From assembly GCA_021826525.1 (NCBI GenBank), contig JAKAZU010000003.1, positions 1 to 62,770 on the forward strand: DNA of 62,770 nt, read 5' to 3'. This document shows positions 52,563 to 62,104 of the stretch, piece by piece. The first letter of the stretch is position 1. Every line of letters starts with the position of its first letter. The translations under genes and the position numbers were made by a program. Source of the stretch: Thermoplasmata archaeon. Lineage in GTDB: Archaea > Thermoplasmatota > Thermoplasmata > UBA184. The notes under the pieces were generated by a model. That model worked only from the letters and a program-made list of their open reading frames with translations. It searched no databases and was not told where the DNA came from.

Positions 52563-54065
52563 CTACACTCTCCCTTCGCGCAGTCGTCCGAGATCGTCCT
52601 GGAACAGCTCGCGGATGTCGTTGCACCCCAGGGCCACCATGGCGAGTCGGGTGACCCCAATCCCCCATGCGGCGACCGGAACCTCGATCCCCAACGGCCG
52701 GAGGACCTCGGGCCGGAAAAGTCCCCCGGGGAAGACCTCGATCCAGCCGAGCCGGGGGTGCTTGACGTATCCTTCCACCGACGGCTCGGTGAACGGGAAG
52801 TAGCTCGGGCGAACGCGGACCTCGCCGATGCCGATCGCTTTGGCGAGGGATTGAAAGACGCCGATGAGGTGGCGGATCGAAATGCCCTCCTGACCGACGA
52901 CCCCCTCGCACTGGCCGAACTCGATGTGATGCGATGCATCCAGGGCCTCGAACCGGAAGTTCCGGTCGATCGAGTACATTCGGAAAGGCGGCTCGGGGGC
53001 TCGTGCGAGGTACCGGCCGCTCACGGCCGTGGTCTGGGAGCGGAGCACGGAGCGCGCCGCGATCCCCGGGTCGTAGCTTTGGGTCCACCCGAGGCTCAGC
53101 GGTTTTGTCGAGCCGGGAAGCGGGCGTCCTTCGTGGACCGCGGCGACGCGGTCGGCCACCGGACCCTCGGGCAGCCGCCCTTCGATCCCGGTCAGGTGGA
53201 GGACATCGTGGATCGATCGGGAGGGGTGGTCCTGAGGCATGAAGAGCACGTCCGCGTTCCAGAACTCGGTTTCCACCAGTGGCCCTTCCGCCTGTTCAAA
53301 GCCGAGACCGATCAGAATCTCTTCGAACTCCTCGAGCCACGATGGATACGGGTGGGGACGGGCCCCGAAGACGAACGGGACCTCGGCGCGCACGTCGTAC
53401 GGTCGGAACGAGCCGGTCTTCCACGCTCCGGACGCGAGCATCTCGCCGCGGAGGGGGCCGATTCGCTCGCCGGCCTCCTCGATCGGCCAGGTAGCCCCCA
53501 CCTCCGAAGGGGCCCAGCGGCGGCGCGTGGTATGATCGGTGCGAACAAGACCGCGGCGCTCGAGCGCGCGGACGCTGGCCGCATCGTGCGCTATGGTTCC
53601 CTGGGCGATGCGGCGAAGGGTGGCCTCCTGGGGGAGCTCGCCCTCGCCCGGGGGAGCGTCCGGACGCAATCGCAGCGGCATCCCGGCCTCCAAGTATCCC
53701 AGCCGGCGAAGGTTCCCGATTGCCGCCGAGCGCTCCTCCTCGGGCAGGGCCTCTTCTAGCCCGATGCCCTGCGAACGAAGGGCGTCCAACAAGCGACGCT
53801 CCGGCAGACCCTGACTGAGGGCGGATTCTCCCCGAGGAGTCGGCCGAAGGGTCGCTTCATGGATCTCCTCCACCACGGCCAAGCGCTTGGAACGCAGCCG
53901 TTGGAGGCTCCCGCGAACTTCCTCGGGAGAGAGGCCGGCGGCCGCGGACACCTCCTCTTCCGCGATCGGTCCCGACCGGGATCGGAGCACCTTCAGGACG
54001 GCGGTCTCTAGAGGGGAGAGATCTACGGTGTTCGGCGTCGGGAACTCGTCCGTCGTGTCGGGCAC
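52563..54065 (-). CDS. pheS: Phenylalanine--tRNA ligase alpha subunit
   Basis: A 500-residue catalytic subunit. The first 190 residues hold winged-helix-like modules typical of archaeal PheS (LSPLETAVLKVLRSRSGPIAEEEVSA). The class II core has FWNADVLFMPQDHPSRSIHD, FRMYSIDRNFRFEALDASHHIEFGQCEG and motif 3 AWGIGVTRLAMVALG. pheT follows without a gap. A TATA element is 29 nt upstream. Confidence 0.95.
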   Translation of the reverse strand: MPDTTDEFPTPNTVDLSPLETAVLKVLRSRSGPIAEEEVSAAAGLSPEEVRGSLQRLRSKRLAVVEEIHEATLRPTPRGESALSQGLPERRLLDALRSQGIGLEEALPEEERSAAIGNLRRLGYLEAGMPLRLRPDAPPGEGELPQEATLRRIAQGTIAHDAASVRALERRGLVRTDHTTRRRWAPSEVGATWPIEEAGERIGPLRGEMLASGAWKTGSFRPYDVRAEVPFVFGARPHPYPSWLEEFEEILIGLGFEQAEGPLVETEFWNADVLFMPQDHPSRSIHDVLHLTGIEGRLPEGPVADRVAAVHEGRPLPGSTKPLSLGWTQSYDPGIAARSVLRSQTTAVSGRYLARAPEPPFRMYSIDRNFRFEALDASHHIEFGQCEGVVGQEGISIRHLIGVFQSLAKAIGIGEVRVRPSYFPFTEPSVEGYVKHPRLGWIEVFPGGLFRPEVLRPLGIEVPVAAWGIGVTRLAMVALGCNDIRELFQDDLGRLREGRV

Positions 54066-54086
54066 GCCCGAGGGAGCGGAGGCCGC

Positions 54087-54100
54087 GCTTTAGTTTTTGG
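54087..54100 (-). promoter_or_regulatory. TATA-like element for pheST
   Basis: Minus-strand CCAAAAACTAAAGC, centred 29 nt before the pheS ATG. Confidence 0.5.
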
Positions 54101-54119
54101 GAACCGCGGTCGGCGGCGC

Positions 54120-55613
54120 CTATATCCGGATCGGTTGGGTGTACCCCGCCGGGAGATGGAAGGGGTGATCCCCGCCGAAGGGATCGGGACGCGGTCCCGC
54201 GCGCTCGCCTCGTTTCGCGCTGAGGTAGGCGTCGATCGCCTCGGCGGCCAGGCTCGCGGAGCCCATCGCGTACACCACGGAGCGGCCGCCGGCGGCGAAG
54301 ATCCCCGGGACGTCGGTGGCGAATCCGGGCTTCGTCCCTTCGGGCCATCCTTGCGGCGTTATCTTCAGGTGGAGGTTCCCGTCGAATCCTTCGAGATCCG
54401 CTCGTTGCCCGACCGCGACGATCAGCGTATCGCACGGGATCGTCTCCTCGGAGTTCGGCACCGGGATCGGTGCCCGTCGGCCCGCCAAGTCCGGTGGGCC
54501 GAGCTCCATCCGTTGCACGACGAGACCTTCCACGTGTCCGTTCCCGACGAGGCGGACGGGAGCCCGGAGGAACCGGAAGTGGATCCCTTCCTGTTCCGCA
54601 CCGTGAAGCTCTTCCGGGTCGGCTGGCATCTCCTCCCTCGTTCGGCGGTAGACGAGGGTAACGTCGCCCCCCCGGCTCAGGCGCACACAGCTACGTATCG
54701 CGTCCATCGCGACGTCCCCTCCCCCGACGGCGACGATCTTCTGGCCGACGGAAACCGTCTCGCCGAGGTTGAGCCGCTTGAGGAGGTCGAGGGCCGGGAT
54801 CACCCCGGGTAGGTCCTCACCCGGCACCCCGAGGGCCCGGTGGAGGCTCGTTCCTATGGATAGGAACACCGCGAGGTACCCCTCCTGCAACAACTGCTCG
54901 ACCAGGACGTCCCGGCCGACCTTCCGGTCGTCGACCCAGGTGACGTCGAGGTCCTTGTATCGGGCCCGATCGATCTGGACCTCGCGATCTGTCATACGGT
55001 AGGCGGGGATCGTCTGCATGAGACCGCCGACGCGCTCCTCCTGCTCGAATACGGTGACCGAATAGCCGCGCACGCCGAGCTCCCAGGCCGTCATCATGCC
55101 GGCCGGGCCTCCGCCCACGACGGCGACGCGCTGGTGCTTGGGACTCGAAGGCACGTAGGCGAGATCGGAGTTCCCGAACTCGAGCGCGGCGCGCTTGAGG
55201 TGCCGGATCGCGATCGGTACTCCCTTCTTCTTCACCACGCAGGCGTCCTCGCAATAGTGGTAGCATACCTTGCACAGGCACGTCGCAAGAGGATCGTCAC
55301 GGAGCGTGACCCGGGCCGAGCCATCGAAATCGCCGGCGGCGATCCGCCGGATGTACTCTCGAGCGTCCTGGTTGATGGGACACGCCTCCACGCACCAGGG
55401 TCGGCGGCATTGGATACACCGCTTGGCCTCCAGCACCGCCTCCTCCTTGGTGTAGGCGTGAAGGACCTCGCGGAAATCCTGAGTTCGTTCCGCGATCGGA
55501 TCCTCCCGGATGGGGACCCGCACCGGGTTCAGTTTCGGGGGCGGCGGCTTGGCGGACGCCGTCGTAGAAGAGGAAGCGAAGCCGCTAGGGGCCTGCACTG
55601 GATCCGACGGCAT
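54120..55613 (-). CDS. GltD-like NAD(P)H-dependent oxidoreductase, Fe-S/FAD
   Basis: A 497-residue protein of the glutamate-synthase small-subunit family. N-terminal cysteine sets CIQCRRPWCVEACP and CLCKVCYHYCEDACV bind two [4Fe-4S] clusters, VVGGGPAGMMTAWEL binds FAD and VAVGGGDVAMDA binds NAD(P)H. VYAMGSASLAAEAIDAYL closes the FAD fold. No large glutamate synthase subunit is adjacent, so it could instead be an NfnB-like or sulfide-dehydrogenase-like reductase. The first 40 residues are a low-complexity extension. Confidence 0.86.
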   Translation of the reverse strand: MPSDPVQAPSGFASSSTTASAKPPPPKLNPVRVPIREDPIAERTQDFREVLHAYTKEEAVLEAKRCIQCRRPWCVEACPINQDAREYIRRIAAGDFDGSARVTLRDDPLATCLCKVCYHYCEDACVVKKKGVPIAIRHLKRAALEFGNSDLAYVPSSPKHQRVAVVGGGPAGMMTAWELGVRGYSVTVFEQEERVGGLMQTIPAYRMTDREVQIDRARYKDLDVTWVDDRKVGRDVLVEQLLQEGYLAVFLSIGTSLHRALGVPGEDLPGVIPALDLLKRLNLGETVSVGQKIVAVGGGDVAMDAIRSCVRLSRGGDVTLVYRRTREEMPADPEELHGAEQEGIHFRFLRAPVRLVGNGHVEGLVVQRMELGPPDLAGRRAPIPVPNSEETIPCDTLIVAVGQRADLEGFDGNLHLKITPQGWPEGTKPGFATDVPGIFAAGGRSVVYAMGSASLAAEAIDAYLSAKRGERAGPRPDPFGGDHPFHLPAGYTQPIRI

Positions 55614-55637
55614 GATCTCTCGCCGTACTCTGGGCTC

Positions 55638-55652
55638 GATTTGTTAAGAAGC
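55638..55652 (-). promoter_or_regulatory. TATA-like element for the GltD-like gene
   Basis: Minus-strand CTTCTTAACAAATCG, centred 32 nt before the ATG at 55613, in the AT-rich spacer shared with the divergent SRP54 gene. Confidence 0.45.
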
Positions 55653-55698
55653 TAACTTTCCGTGAAGGCGTGTGTGACCCCGCCGGGGGCAAGATTGG

Positions 55699-55706
55699 AC
55701 TATAAG
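55699..55706 (+). promoter_or_regulatory. TATA box of the SRP54 gene
   Basis: ACTATAAG, centred 36 nt before the ATG at 55740, predicting a leader of about 8-10 nt. Confidence 0.55.
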
Positions 55707-55739
55707 GGAGCACCTTCTCTCTCCCCACGGTCCGGGACC

Positions 55740-57101
55740 ATGGCGCTGGATTCGCTAGGGAAATCGCTGCGCGGGGTCCTCCAGAAGATCGCGCGGGGCT
55801 CCGCGGTCGACGAGGAGCTCCTGGGCGAGGTCGTGCGGGACATCCAACGCGCCCTCCTCCAGGCCGACGTGAACGTCCAGCTGACGCTCGACCTCACCCA
55901 GCGCATGCGCCGCCGGGCCCGGGAGGAGAAACCCCCGGCTGGGTCGAGCTTGCGGGATTTCCTGATCCGGATCATCTACGAGGAGATCCGCTCCATCCTC
56001 GGGGAGGAGCGCGACTTCGAGGCCAAGCCCCGCAAGATCCTGCTCGTGGGACTCTACGGCCAGGGAAAGACCACCACCGCCGGCAAGCTCGCCCGCTTCC
56101 TTCAGAAGAAGGGGGTCCGGGTCGGGCTGATCGCCGCCGACGTTCATCGACCGGCAGCGATCGATCAGCTGGAACAGCTCTCCAAGAAGATCGGTTGCGA
56201 GTTCTATGCAGATCGCACGGAGACTCGGGCCGAGGTCATCGTCCGGGACGGGCTCGCGAAGTTCCCCTCTCACCTTGCCGTGATCGTGGATACGGCCGGG
56301 CGCAGCGCTCTGGATGCGGACCTCATCTCCGAGCTGCGGCAAGTACGCGAGGTGGCTCGGCCGGACGAGACGATACTCGTGTTGGACGCCGCCATGGGCC
56401 AGACGGCCGGGCGCAGCGCGGCCGCCTTCCAAGAAGCCGTGGGCCTCACCGGTACCATACTCACCAAGATGGACGGTTCCGCGAAAGGCGGCGGAGCCCT
56501 GAGCGCGGTCGCGGCGACTCACGCACCGGTGCTCTTCCTCGGTACCGGCGAACACTTGGACGAGCTGGAGCGGTTCATTCCGACCCGCTTCGTCTCCCGC
56601 CTCCTGGGCATGGGCGACCTCCAGACCCTCCTCGAGCGTTTCGAGGAACTGAGGGACAAGGAAGAGGCCCAGAAGGCGGCCGAACACCTCATGGCGGGCC
56701 GCTTCACCCTGAAGGACCTGCGCACCCAGATCGACTCGCTCGGATCGCTAGGGTCGATGGCAAAGCTCCTCAGCTTCCTTCCCGGCCTGGGACAGGCCAA
56801 GGTGGACGAGCAGCAGCTCGATCAGACCCAGAGGCAGGTCCGGCGATTCCGGGCGATCTTGGACTCGCTGACGCCCGAAGAGCTCCTCGACGCCAACCTC
56901 CTCAAGGGACCCCGTATCCAACGAGCCGCGCGCGGGAGCGGCCACCGCGGCCAGGAGGTCCGTGCGATGCTTCGCTACTACGAAACCACACGAAAGACCG
57001 CTCACGGGCTTGCGTCCAACCGACGCTTCCGGCGCCAGTTCGAGCGGCAAATGGCCCAAGAAGGAAAGCCCAGCCCAGGCTCCCCACCTGACATGACCTG
57101 A
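55740..57101 (+). CDS. srp54: Signal recognition particle protein SRP54
   Basis: A 453-residue GTPase delivering signal-sequence proteins to SecY. N domain (LGKSLRGVLQKIARG), G1 GLYGQGKTTTAGKL (residues 104-117), AADVHRPAAIDQL, DTAGR, TKMDGSAKGGGALS, and an M domain from about residue 300 with the LPGLGQAKVDEQQ and RIQRAARGSGHRGQEV RNA-binding segments. ATG at 55740 starts the N domain; the frame is open before it, but the TATA box lies inside that part. Confidence 0.96.
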   Translation: MALDSLGKSLRGVLQKIARGSAVDEELLGEVVRDIQRALLQADVNVQLTLDLTQRMRRRAREEKPPAGSSLRDFLIRIIYEEIRSILGEERDFEAKPRKILLVGLYGQGKTTTAGKLARFLQKKGVRVGLIAADVHRPAAIDQLEQLSKKIGCEFYADRTETRAEVIVRDGLAKFPSHLAVIVDTAGRSALDADLISELRQVREVARPDETILVLDAAMGQTAGRSAAAFQEAVGLTGTILTKMDGSAKGGGALSAVAATHAPVLFLGTGEHLDELERFIPTRFVSRLLGMGDLQTLLERFEELRDKEEAQKAAEHLMAGRFTLKDLRTQIDSLGSLGSMAKLLSFLPGLGQAKVDEQQLDQTQRQVRRFRAILDSLTPEELLDANLLKGPRIQRAARGSGHRGQEVRAMLRYYETTRKTAHGLASNRRFRRQFERQMAQEGKPSPGSPPDMT

Positions 57102-57198
57102 AGGCCGTTCGGATCCCGCCGTCGCCGCAGTCCACGCACTGCGAGACCCAGAACCTAAACGTATACAATCCTGCCCAGAAACTTGTCGCCGGTCAAGA

Positions 57199-57229
57199 GT
57201 CCCTCGCGGGAGGGGTTCCCACGAGGGAC
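57199..57229. terminator. Hairpin between convergent genes
   Basis: GTCCCTCG (57199-57206) pairs perfectly with CGAGGGAC (57222-57229); the loop can extend the stem by GGGA/TCCC. It lies in the 167-nt gap between srp54 and the convergent binding-protein gene, a natural place for a bidirectional terminator. The rest of the gap holds nothing I recognise. Confidence 0.4.
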
Positions 57230-57268
57230 CGAATAGGTTGTCTGCCCTACGGATCGACCCGGCCGCCC

Positions 57269-60200
57269 TTACGAGCTTCCTCCGGGTCCGCCGCTACCGC
57301 CGGCGCCGCCCGAGCCGCCCTTCGGGGCGTCCCAAGACTGCGGGGCAGCGGGGGACGACGGTTTCCTTCCGCGTCTGGCGAAGTAGGCGGCCAGCGCGAT
57401 GAAGATCACCGCAACCGCCGCGAGCACTCCGATCAGCGCGTAGGCCAGAGTGCTGAGACCGGTCGTCGTCGTAGTGACGCTCGGCTTGGCAAACGACACG
57501 CTGTAGGTCTGCGGGGTCGCTACCACCGAGACCGTCCCGCCCGAGGGCGTCGCGATATAGCCCGCCGCGTACGCGGAGAACGAATATGTTCCCGCGGGCA
57601 GCGCAAAGGTCGCCGACGCGTTCACCATCGTCACGTTCGCCCCGTTGATCGACAAGTACCAGGTGGTACCGGCCGGGAGGCCCGTGGCCGAGAACGTGGT
57701 CGCCACCGTCGGGATCGGAAGCGCGGTGAAGGTGATGTTCGCGACCGTCGGACCGCTTCCCACGCTCACCGTTCCCGTCACCATCCCGTACTGGAAGCTG
57801 TCCGGCCCAAGCGTCGCACCGGCCATCGCCGAGTAGCTCATCGTGCCACCGGAGATCTCCCAGAATGTCATCGATGAGCCCGCCGTGCTGTTCGGATACG
57901 CGGAATCCGCGAACCCGGTGACCTGTGCGTTGAATCCTGCAGCAACATCGCCTCCCGAGAGCTGGAGCGTCACCGGCACGATCGTGACCAGACTGCTGCT
58001 CGACTTGAAGCCCAGCGAAACCAGCGGGTGGCTGGTGTTCGTCACCGTGAAGCTACCGGTCACGGGCGTCACGGAAGTGTACCCCGCGGGTGTGGTCACG
58101 ATGTAGTCGTACGTCCCGACCGGTAGATTGACCGTCGTCGTGCTACCACCGGCCAATGCCACAGCTCCCGTGCTTGAAATCAGGAGCGATGTCGGCGTCC
58201 CCCAGACGAGTCCCATCTCCGTGATCGTGACCGGGTAGGCGGTCGTCGTCGTCGCCGAGAACCCGATCGCCGTGTTGACCGACTTGGTCGACAACGTCAC
58301 CTGGCCGCTGATCGCGGTCGTAACCTTGTAGCCCGGTACCAGCGAGACCGTGTAAGAGTACGTCCCGGGAACCAGCGAAAGCGAGATCGTCGAAGAGGTC
58401 GTGGTGTGTGTCGCTCCGTCCGCGGTGACCGACCAGCTGGTTCCCGAGGGCAGCCCTGACTGAGTGAAGCTCATCGTGTACGCCTTCGGCAGGAAGGTGA
58501 TCGCGTACCAGTACTGGTCGCCGCCGCCTCCGACCATCACGTTCGTGTTGATCGAGCTCAGGTTCACCCATGTCGACGCCGAGTAGATCTGGGTCGACTG
58601 GGAGAAGTAGACGTTCAGGGCGAGCCCCGACAGGATGTGCTCTTCCATGTTGTACTCGAGGATACGCTGGGTGACGTTCGTCTCGTGTAGGGTGGGGCCG
58701 GTCATCCAGTAGCTCATGGTGTCGTACGCCCAGCCCTGGCAGTCGCCGGCGATCCCCGTCCCGTTCGGCGGGTAGGCCTGAGCCGCCCAGTAGGCGAGGG
58801 CGCCCCAAGTGTTGTAGGCCTGCCCGACGGCGGAGCACGTGCTCGACATGTAGTAGGGCGTGTTGAACGTCTGCCACAGCGAGCTACTGTAGGTGTACGT
58901 CCCGTTCGCGGCCGCCATCGCTGCGATGTTGTTCGACGGATCCGGATAGTCCGGAATCCAACCCAAGGTGTAGAAGTCCATCGGGTTCGTGCCTGGCCCG
59001 GACGACACAGAGGCCACCACTTCCGTAAAGAACGGCAAATCTACATCGTAGGGCAGGAGCTTGTGCCCGGTAGCGGTCTCAATCTGGCTGATCCACAGAG
59101 CGATACCCTCGTCAAGGCCGGGATTCCCTTGCTGACCAAAGACCGGGAAGACGCACGCCGTCACCTTGCACGCCGCGAGCGTGGCGTTGTAGTAGGGCGA
59201 CCCAACCGTCGTTCCCTGCGTCCACCACCATGCCGCCGACCCCACAATGCTCGGGTTCGAGTAGTTCTGCGGCGAGTCCGCGGGATTGTTGTACGGCCAA
59301 GTGATGTTCGTCGGGAGATAGTTGCCCATTCCCGCCGGAATCACGCCACCGTACGGCTCTCCGTACACGACCCCATCCACCGTGTTGATCGTGCTCTGGT
59401 ATGCCTCGTACGGCCAAGAGCTGACCAAGAGTTGGCGTGTCGCCTCGTTCGCGAAGAAGGTCTGTGGGATGTTGAACGTGTCCCCGCTCGGGATGAACGT
59501 GTCCATCCCGGACGCGCTGAAGTTCAGCGTGAACGTCCAGAAGAAGATGGCCAACGTGTTGAACGACTCGTAGTTGATCTTCCCTTGGGCCGTTAGGGCG
59601 AGCATCGTCGGGGTATCGGTCGAGAAGATACCGGCAAGGTCGGCTTGACCTGCCGCGTACTCTTGGATCCCCTGCGTGTCGGTGGCCTCCCAGTAAACGA
59701 GGATGTGGTTCGCGTAGGAGTCGGGTGCCGGCTGGCAGCCCGCCAAGCCGGCGCAGTTCGGCTGGACGTACCCGGGGCTCGAGATGAGCTGGTAACCCAC
59801 CGAGGGAAGCTCGTAGGAGAGGTAGTACGGACCGCTCCCGACGATGTTGAAACGGACCTGGGGGTCCGGAGCCGGGTAGTTCGCCATGAGCTCGGCCGTC
59901 TTATCCCATGCAGTAGGACCCATCGCGGTCACCGCGCTGACGAACGAGGCGGATGTGGTGGACGAGATGGTGGAGCCCCCGAACTGGCACGGACCATCCC
60001 CACTAGCGGCGCTGACGGTAAAGCCAGGAAGGCCGGCGCCCTGAGCGGTGTACCAGCCGCACGGCATGATCGCTGCGCTGGAGAAGATCTGGGTCATCGC
60101 TTCCATGAAGAACGGCCAGGATTGGCCGCCGCCATTGACGTTGAAGGTGATGCAACCGAAGCTGCTGCCCGTCATCGCCGAGGAGGGACAGTACACCGTG

Positions 60201-60955
60201 TCGTTGACGTACATCGCGTTCAGCAGGATCTGCTGAGGAGTGTTGTTGTATGGATAGTGGAGACCGCTATCGAACGACGGGTTCCCCGGGTTCAGCAAGG
60301 TCTGGCCAATATCCCATCCGCCGGTAGAGCCCACGCCGAGGTACTCGAAGAACGTCAGCGAGCGCGCGACGGAGAACAGGACATCCGACGGGTACATCTG
60401 CCACGAGGCGCCCGTCTTTGGGTTGTAGAAGTGCGAGGGGCCGATCACGAACGTGTAGTACTGCGGGGCGCCGGTCGTCGCGTTGTCGACGATCAGGTTC
60501 GAGCCGTACAGGCTCGTGCACGCCGAAGTTCCTGGCACGCAGGTCGCGGCCTCGGGAACGTACGAGCTGACCGTGTTCCCAGCATACGTGACGAGCGTCT
60601 GGAAGACGTTCATGGCTGGCTCTTCGCTAACAGTATCGTAAAGAACGTTGGGGTCCTCCGTTGTCGCTCCGCCCGGAGCGACCTCGTAAACATACATAGT
60701 TCCACAGTGGGGGCTAGCATTAGGACAAGAGGTGTCGGTGGCGCTCGCGGGGGCGGGCGCGGCGCTACTCGCCGAAGCCGCCACCGTTGCGTCCGCCGCC
60801 GTGGAGGCGATCGCCGTACTCCCGACCGCGGTCGTTCCGCTCGATGCCGACGCTCCGCCGCCGACGATCGGCAGCATGACGCTGAACAGCATCACGAGCG
60901 CGATGGCCACGGCCGCAATCACCGTCGCGTGTGTTACCCACTTTCTCTCAATCAT
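57269..60955 (-). CDS. Large membrane-anchored family 5 (peptide-type) substrate-binding protein
   Basis: About 1228 residues. An N-terminal signal/anchor helix (9-31) is followed by a family 5 extracellular binding domain: TMYVYEVAPGGATTEDPNVLYD, DVLFSVARSLTFFEYLG, RFNIVGSGPYYLSYELPS and DFYTLGWIPDYPDPSNNIAAM. After it come at least three beta-sandwich repeats sharing the pattern GLP-x-GT-x-W...PGTYSY...GY, then a membrane helix (1167-1192) and a Gly/Ser tail. ATG at 60955 is used because the upstream in-frame ATG lies in the TATA box. No transporter permease or ATPase genes adjoin it. Confidence 0.85.
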   Translation of the reverse strand: MIERKWVTHATVIAAVAIALVMLFSVMLPIVGGGASASSGTTAVGSTAIASTAADATVAASASSAAPAPASATDTSCPNASPHCGTMYVYEVAPGGATTEDPNVLYDTVSEEPAMNVFQTLVTYAGNTVSSYVPEAATCVPGTSACTSLYGSNLIVDNATTGAPQYYTFVIGPSHFYNPKTGASWQMYPSDVLFSVARSLTFFEYLGVGSTGGWDIGQTLLNPGNPSFDSGLHYPYNNTPQQILLNAMYVNDTVYCPSSAMTGSSFGCITFNVNGGGQSWPFFMEAMTQIFSSAAIMPCGWYTAQGAGLPGFTVSAASGDGPCQFGGSTISSTTSASFVSAVTAMGPTAWDKTAELMANYPAPDPQVRFNIVGSGPYYLSYELPSVGYQLISSPGYVQPNCAGLAGCQPAPDSYANHILVYWEATDTQGIQEYAAGQADLAGIFSTDTPTMLALTAQGKINYESFNTLAIFFWTFTLNFSASGMDTFIPSGDTFNIPQTFFANEATRQLLVSSWPYEAYQSTINTVDGVVYGEPYGGVIPAGMGNYLPTNITWPYNNPADSPQNYSNPSIVGSAAWWWTQGTTVGSPYYNATLAACKVTACVFPVFGQQGNPGLDEGIALWISQIETATGHKLLPYDVDLPFFTEVVASVSSGPGTNPMDFYTLGWIPDYPDPSNNIAAMAAANGTYTYSSSLWQTFNTPYYMSSTCSAVGQAYNTWGALAYWAAQAYPPNGTGIAGDCQGWAYDTMSYWMTGPTLHETNVTQRILEYNMEEHILSGLALNVYFSQSTQIYSASTWVNLSSINTNVMVGGGGDQYWYAITFLPKAYTMSFTQSGLPSGTSWSVTADGATHTTTSSTISLSLVPGTYSYTVSLVPGYKVTTAISGQVTLSTKSVNTAIGFSATTTTAYPVTITEMGLVWGTPTSLLISSTGAVALAGGSTTTVNLPVGTYDYIVTTPAGYTSVTPVTGSFTVTNTSHPLVSLGFKSSSSLVTIVPVTLQLSGGDVAAGFNAQVTGFADSAYPNSTAGSSMTFWEISGGTMSYSAMAGATLGPDSFQYGMVTGTVSVGSGPTVANITFTALPIPTVATTFSATGLPAGTTWYLSINGANVTMVNASATFALPAGTYSFSAYAAGYIATPSGGTVSVVATPQTYSVSFAKPSVTTTTTGLSTLAYALIGVLAAVAVIFIALAAYFARRGRKPSSPAAPQSWDAPKGGSGGAGGSGGPGGSS

Positions 60956-61006
60956 ACGATGTTCCCACCGATTAGGGCAAGGCCCACGCAGTGGCGAACT
61001 GGACAC

Positions 61007-61018
61007 GGAATATATACT
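61007..61018 (-). promoter_or_regulatory. TATA box of the binding-protein gene
   Basis: Minus-strand AAGTATATATTC, a strong AT-rich element centred about 58 nt before the ATG at 60955. It predicts a leader of about 30 nt, one of the few leadered genes here; the leader carries GGTGGG as a weak ribosome-binding site. Confidence 0.65.
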
Positions 61019-61133
61019 TTATCGAGATAGCATTGGACGCTCGCGACGCCCTTGACCTTCGGCGGTAGCTCATCGGCCCGGAGGAGCCTTTCGCGCGGAC
61101 CAACAAGCCTTCTATGGGGTTCCGCTACGGGAA

Positions 61134-61141
61134 CGATAATA
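61134..61141 (+). promoter_or_regulatory. TATA-like element for the DUF1616-like gene
   Basis: CGATAATA, centred about 26 nt before the ATG at 61163, fitting a leaderless transcript. Confidence 0.5.
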
Positions 61142-61162
61142 CGGAGAGGGGCGCACGCGAAG

Positions 61163-61705
61163 ATGGACGGAGCGTCGGTAGGCGAGGCGGCGCTAGCGGG
61201 CGCGCTGATCTTTTTCGCTCCCGGATACTGCGTCACGCGAGCGACGTTCCCCGAATGGAGGGTCCTGCATCCCCTTCGTCGCCTCCGCTTGCTTGAGACG
61301 ATTACTCTCTCGTTCGTGGTCAGCGTCGCTCTGTCCGTGATAGCGGGCGAGGTCCTCTTGGCCGCATCTCCGTCCGGATTCCAGGCATACTGGACCGATC
61401 CGGCTCTCGAGGCTTTCCTAGGAGCAATCGGGCTCGTTGCCTTCCTCGTAGCATGGGCGCGCGGCGCGTTTCGGGAAAGGCCCCCGGGCGCTCCCACCCA
61501 CGTGGAGGCGACTCCCGAGGAGGACCCCTGGGTGTTGATGCAAGAGCTCGACAGGCTGGAACGGGATCGCCGCCGGGCGACGCATCGGCTGCGACGCTCG
61601 GAAGCAGGGAGCGGAGAGTCCGCGCGGATCCAAGCGGAGATCAAACAGATCGACCGCCGTCGCACCGAGATTCTTCGAGAGCGGGAGCAGGAGTACGCGA
61701 GCTGA
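61163..61705 (+). CDS. DUF1616-like membrane protein with coiled-coil tail
   Basis: A 180-residue protein. Three hydrophobic segments (about 7-25, 43-68 and 84-101). FAPGYCVTRATFPEWRVLHPLRRLRLLETITLSF resembles the DUF1616 signature of a proline-glycine turn followed by a basic LE-x-x-x-LSF helix, but the rest of that family is missing. A charged helical C-terminus (about 118-180, ELDRLERDRRRATHRLRRSE) likely forms a coiled coil in the cytosol. Function unknown. Confidence 0.65.
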   Translation: MDGASVGEAALAGALIFFAPGYCVTRATFPEWRVLHPLRRLRLLETITLSFVVSVALSVIAGEVLLAASPSGFQAYWTDPALEAFLGAIGLVAFLVAWARGAFRERPPGAPTHVEATPEEDPWVLMQELDRLERDRRRATHRLRRSEAGSGESARIQAEIKQIDRRRTEILREREQEYAS

Positions 61706-61736
61706 GGATCGAAGACGAGCGGGAGGCGGGCCCAAG

Positions 61737-62078
61737 ATGGTCCTTGTCGTGCGGGGCGAGCTGCGCCTCACCACCGGCAAGGTCGCCGCCCAGGTCGCTC
61801 ATGGGGCCGTGATGTTGGCCCACCGGATCGAACGCGAGAGCCCGACCCGATTCACCGACTGGTGGAAGAACGGCCAGCGCAAGATCGTGCTCGAAGCGAG
61901 AACCCTGGACCAGATGGAGGAGCTCGATCGTAGCGCGCGTGCGCGCCGCATCCCTACGGCTTGGGTGGAGGATGCCGGCCTCACCGAGGTGCCACCCGGT
62001 ACCCGCACCTGCCTCGCACTGGGCCCGGCCCAGGATTTCGAAATCGACCCGGTCACCGGTGGACTTCCACTCCTGTGA
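61737..62078 (+). CDS. pth2: Peptidyl-tRNA hydrolase 2 (Pth2)
   Basis: A 113-residue enzyme releasing tRNA from stalled peptidyl-tRNA. VRGELRLTTGKVAAQVAHGAV is the conserved N-terminal motif with the catalytic lysine and histidine region; GQRKIVLEARTLDQMEEL and IPTAWVEDAGLTEVPPGTRTCLALGP complete the family. Normal length. Starts 31 nt after the preceding membrane protein gene. Confidence 0.95.
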   Translation: MVLVVRGELRLTTGKVAAQVAHGAVMLAHRIERESPTRFTDWWKNGQRKIVLEARTLDQMEELDRSARARRIPTAWVEDAGLTEVPPGTRTCLALGPAQDFEIDPVTGGLPLL

Positions 62079-62104
62079 GCCCTCTCGAACGCGAGTGCTC
62101 GGGC

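Noticed and set aside
60956..61006. Upstream ATG for the large binding protein
   Set aside because: That codon lies in the TATATA element itself, so it cannot be transcribed from it; ATG at 60955 begins the signal helix directly.
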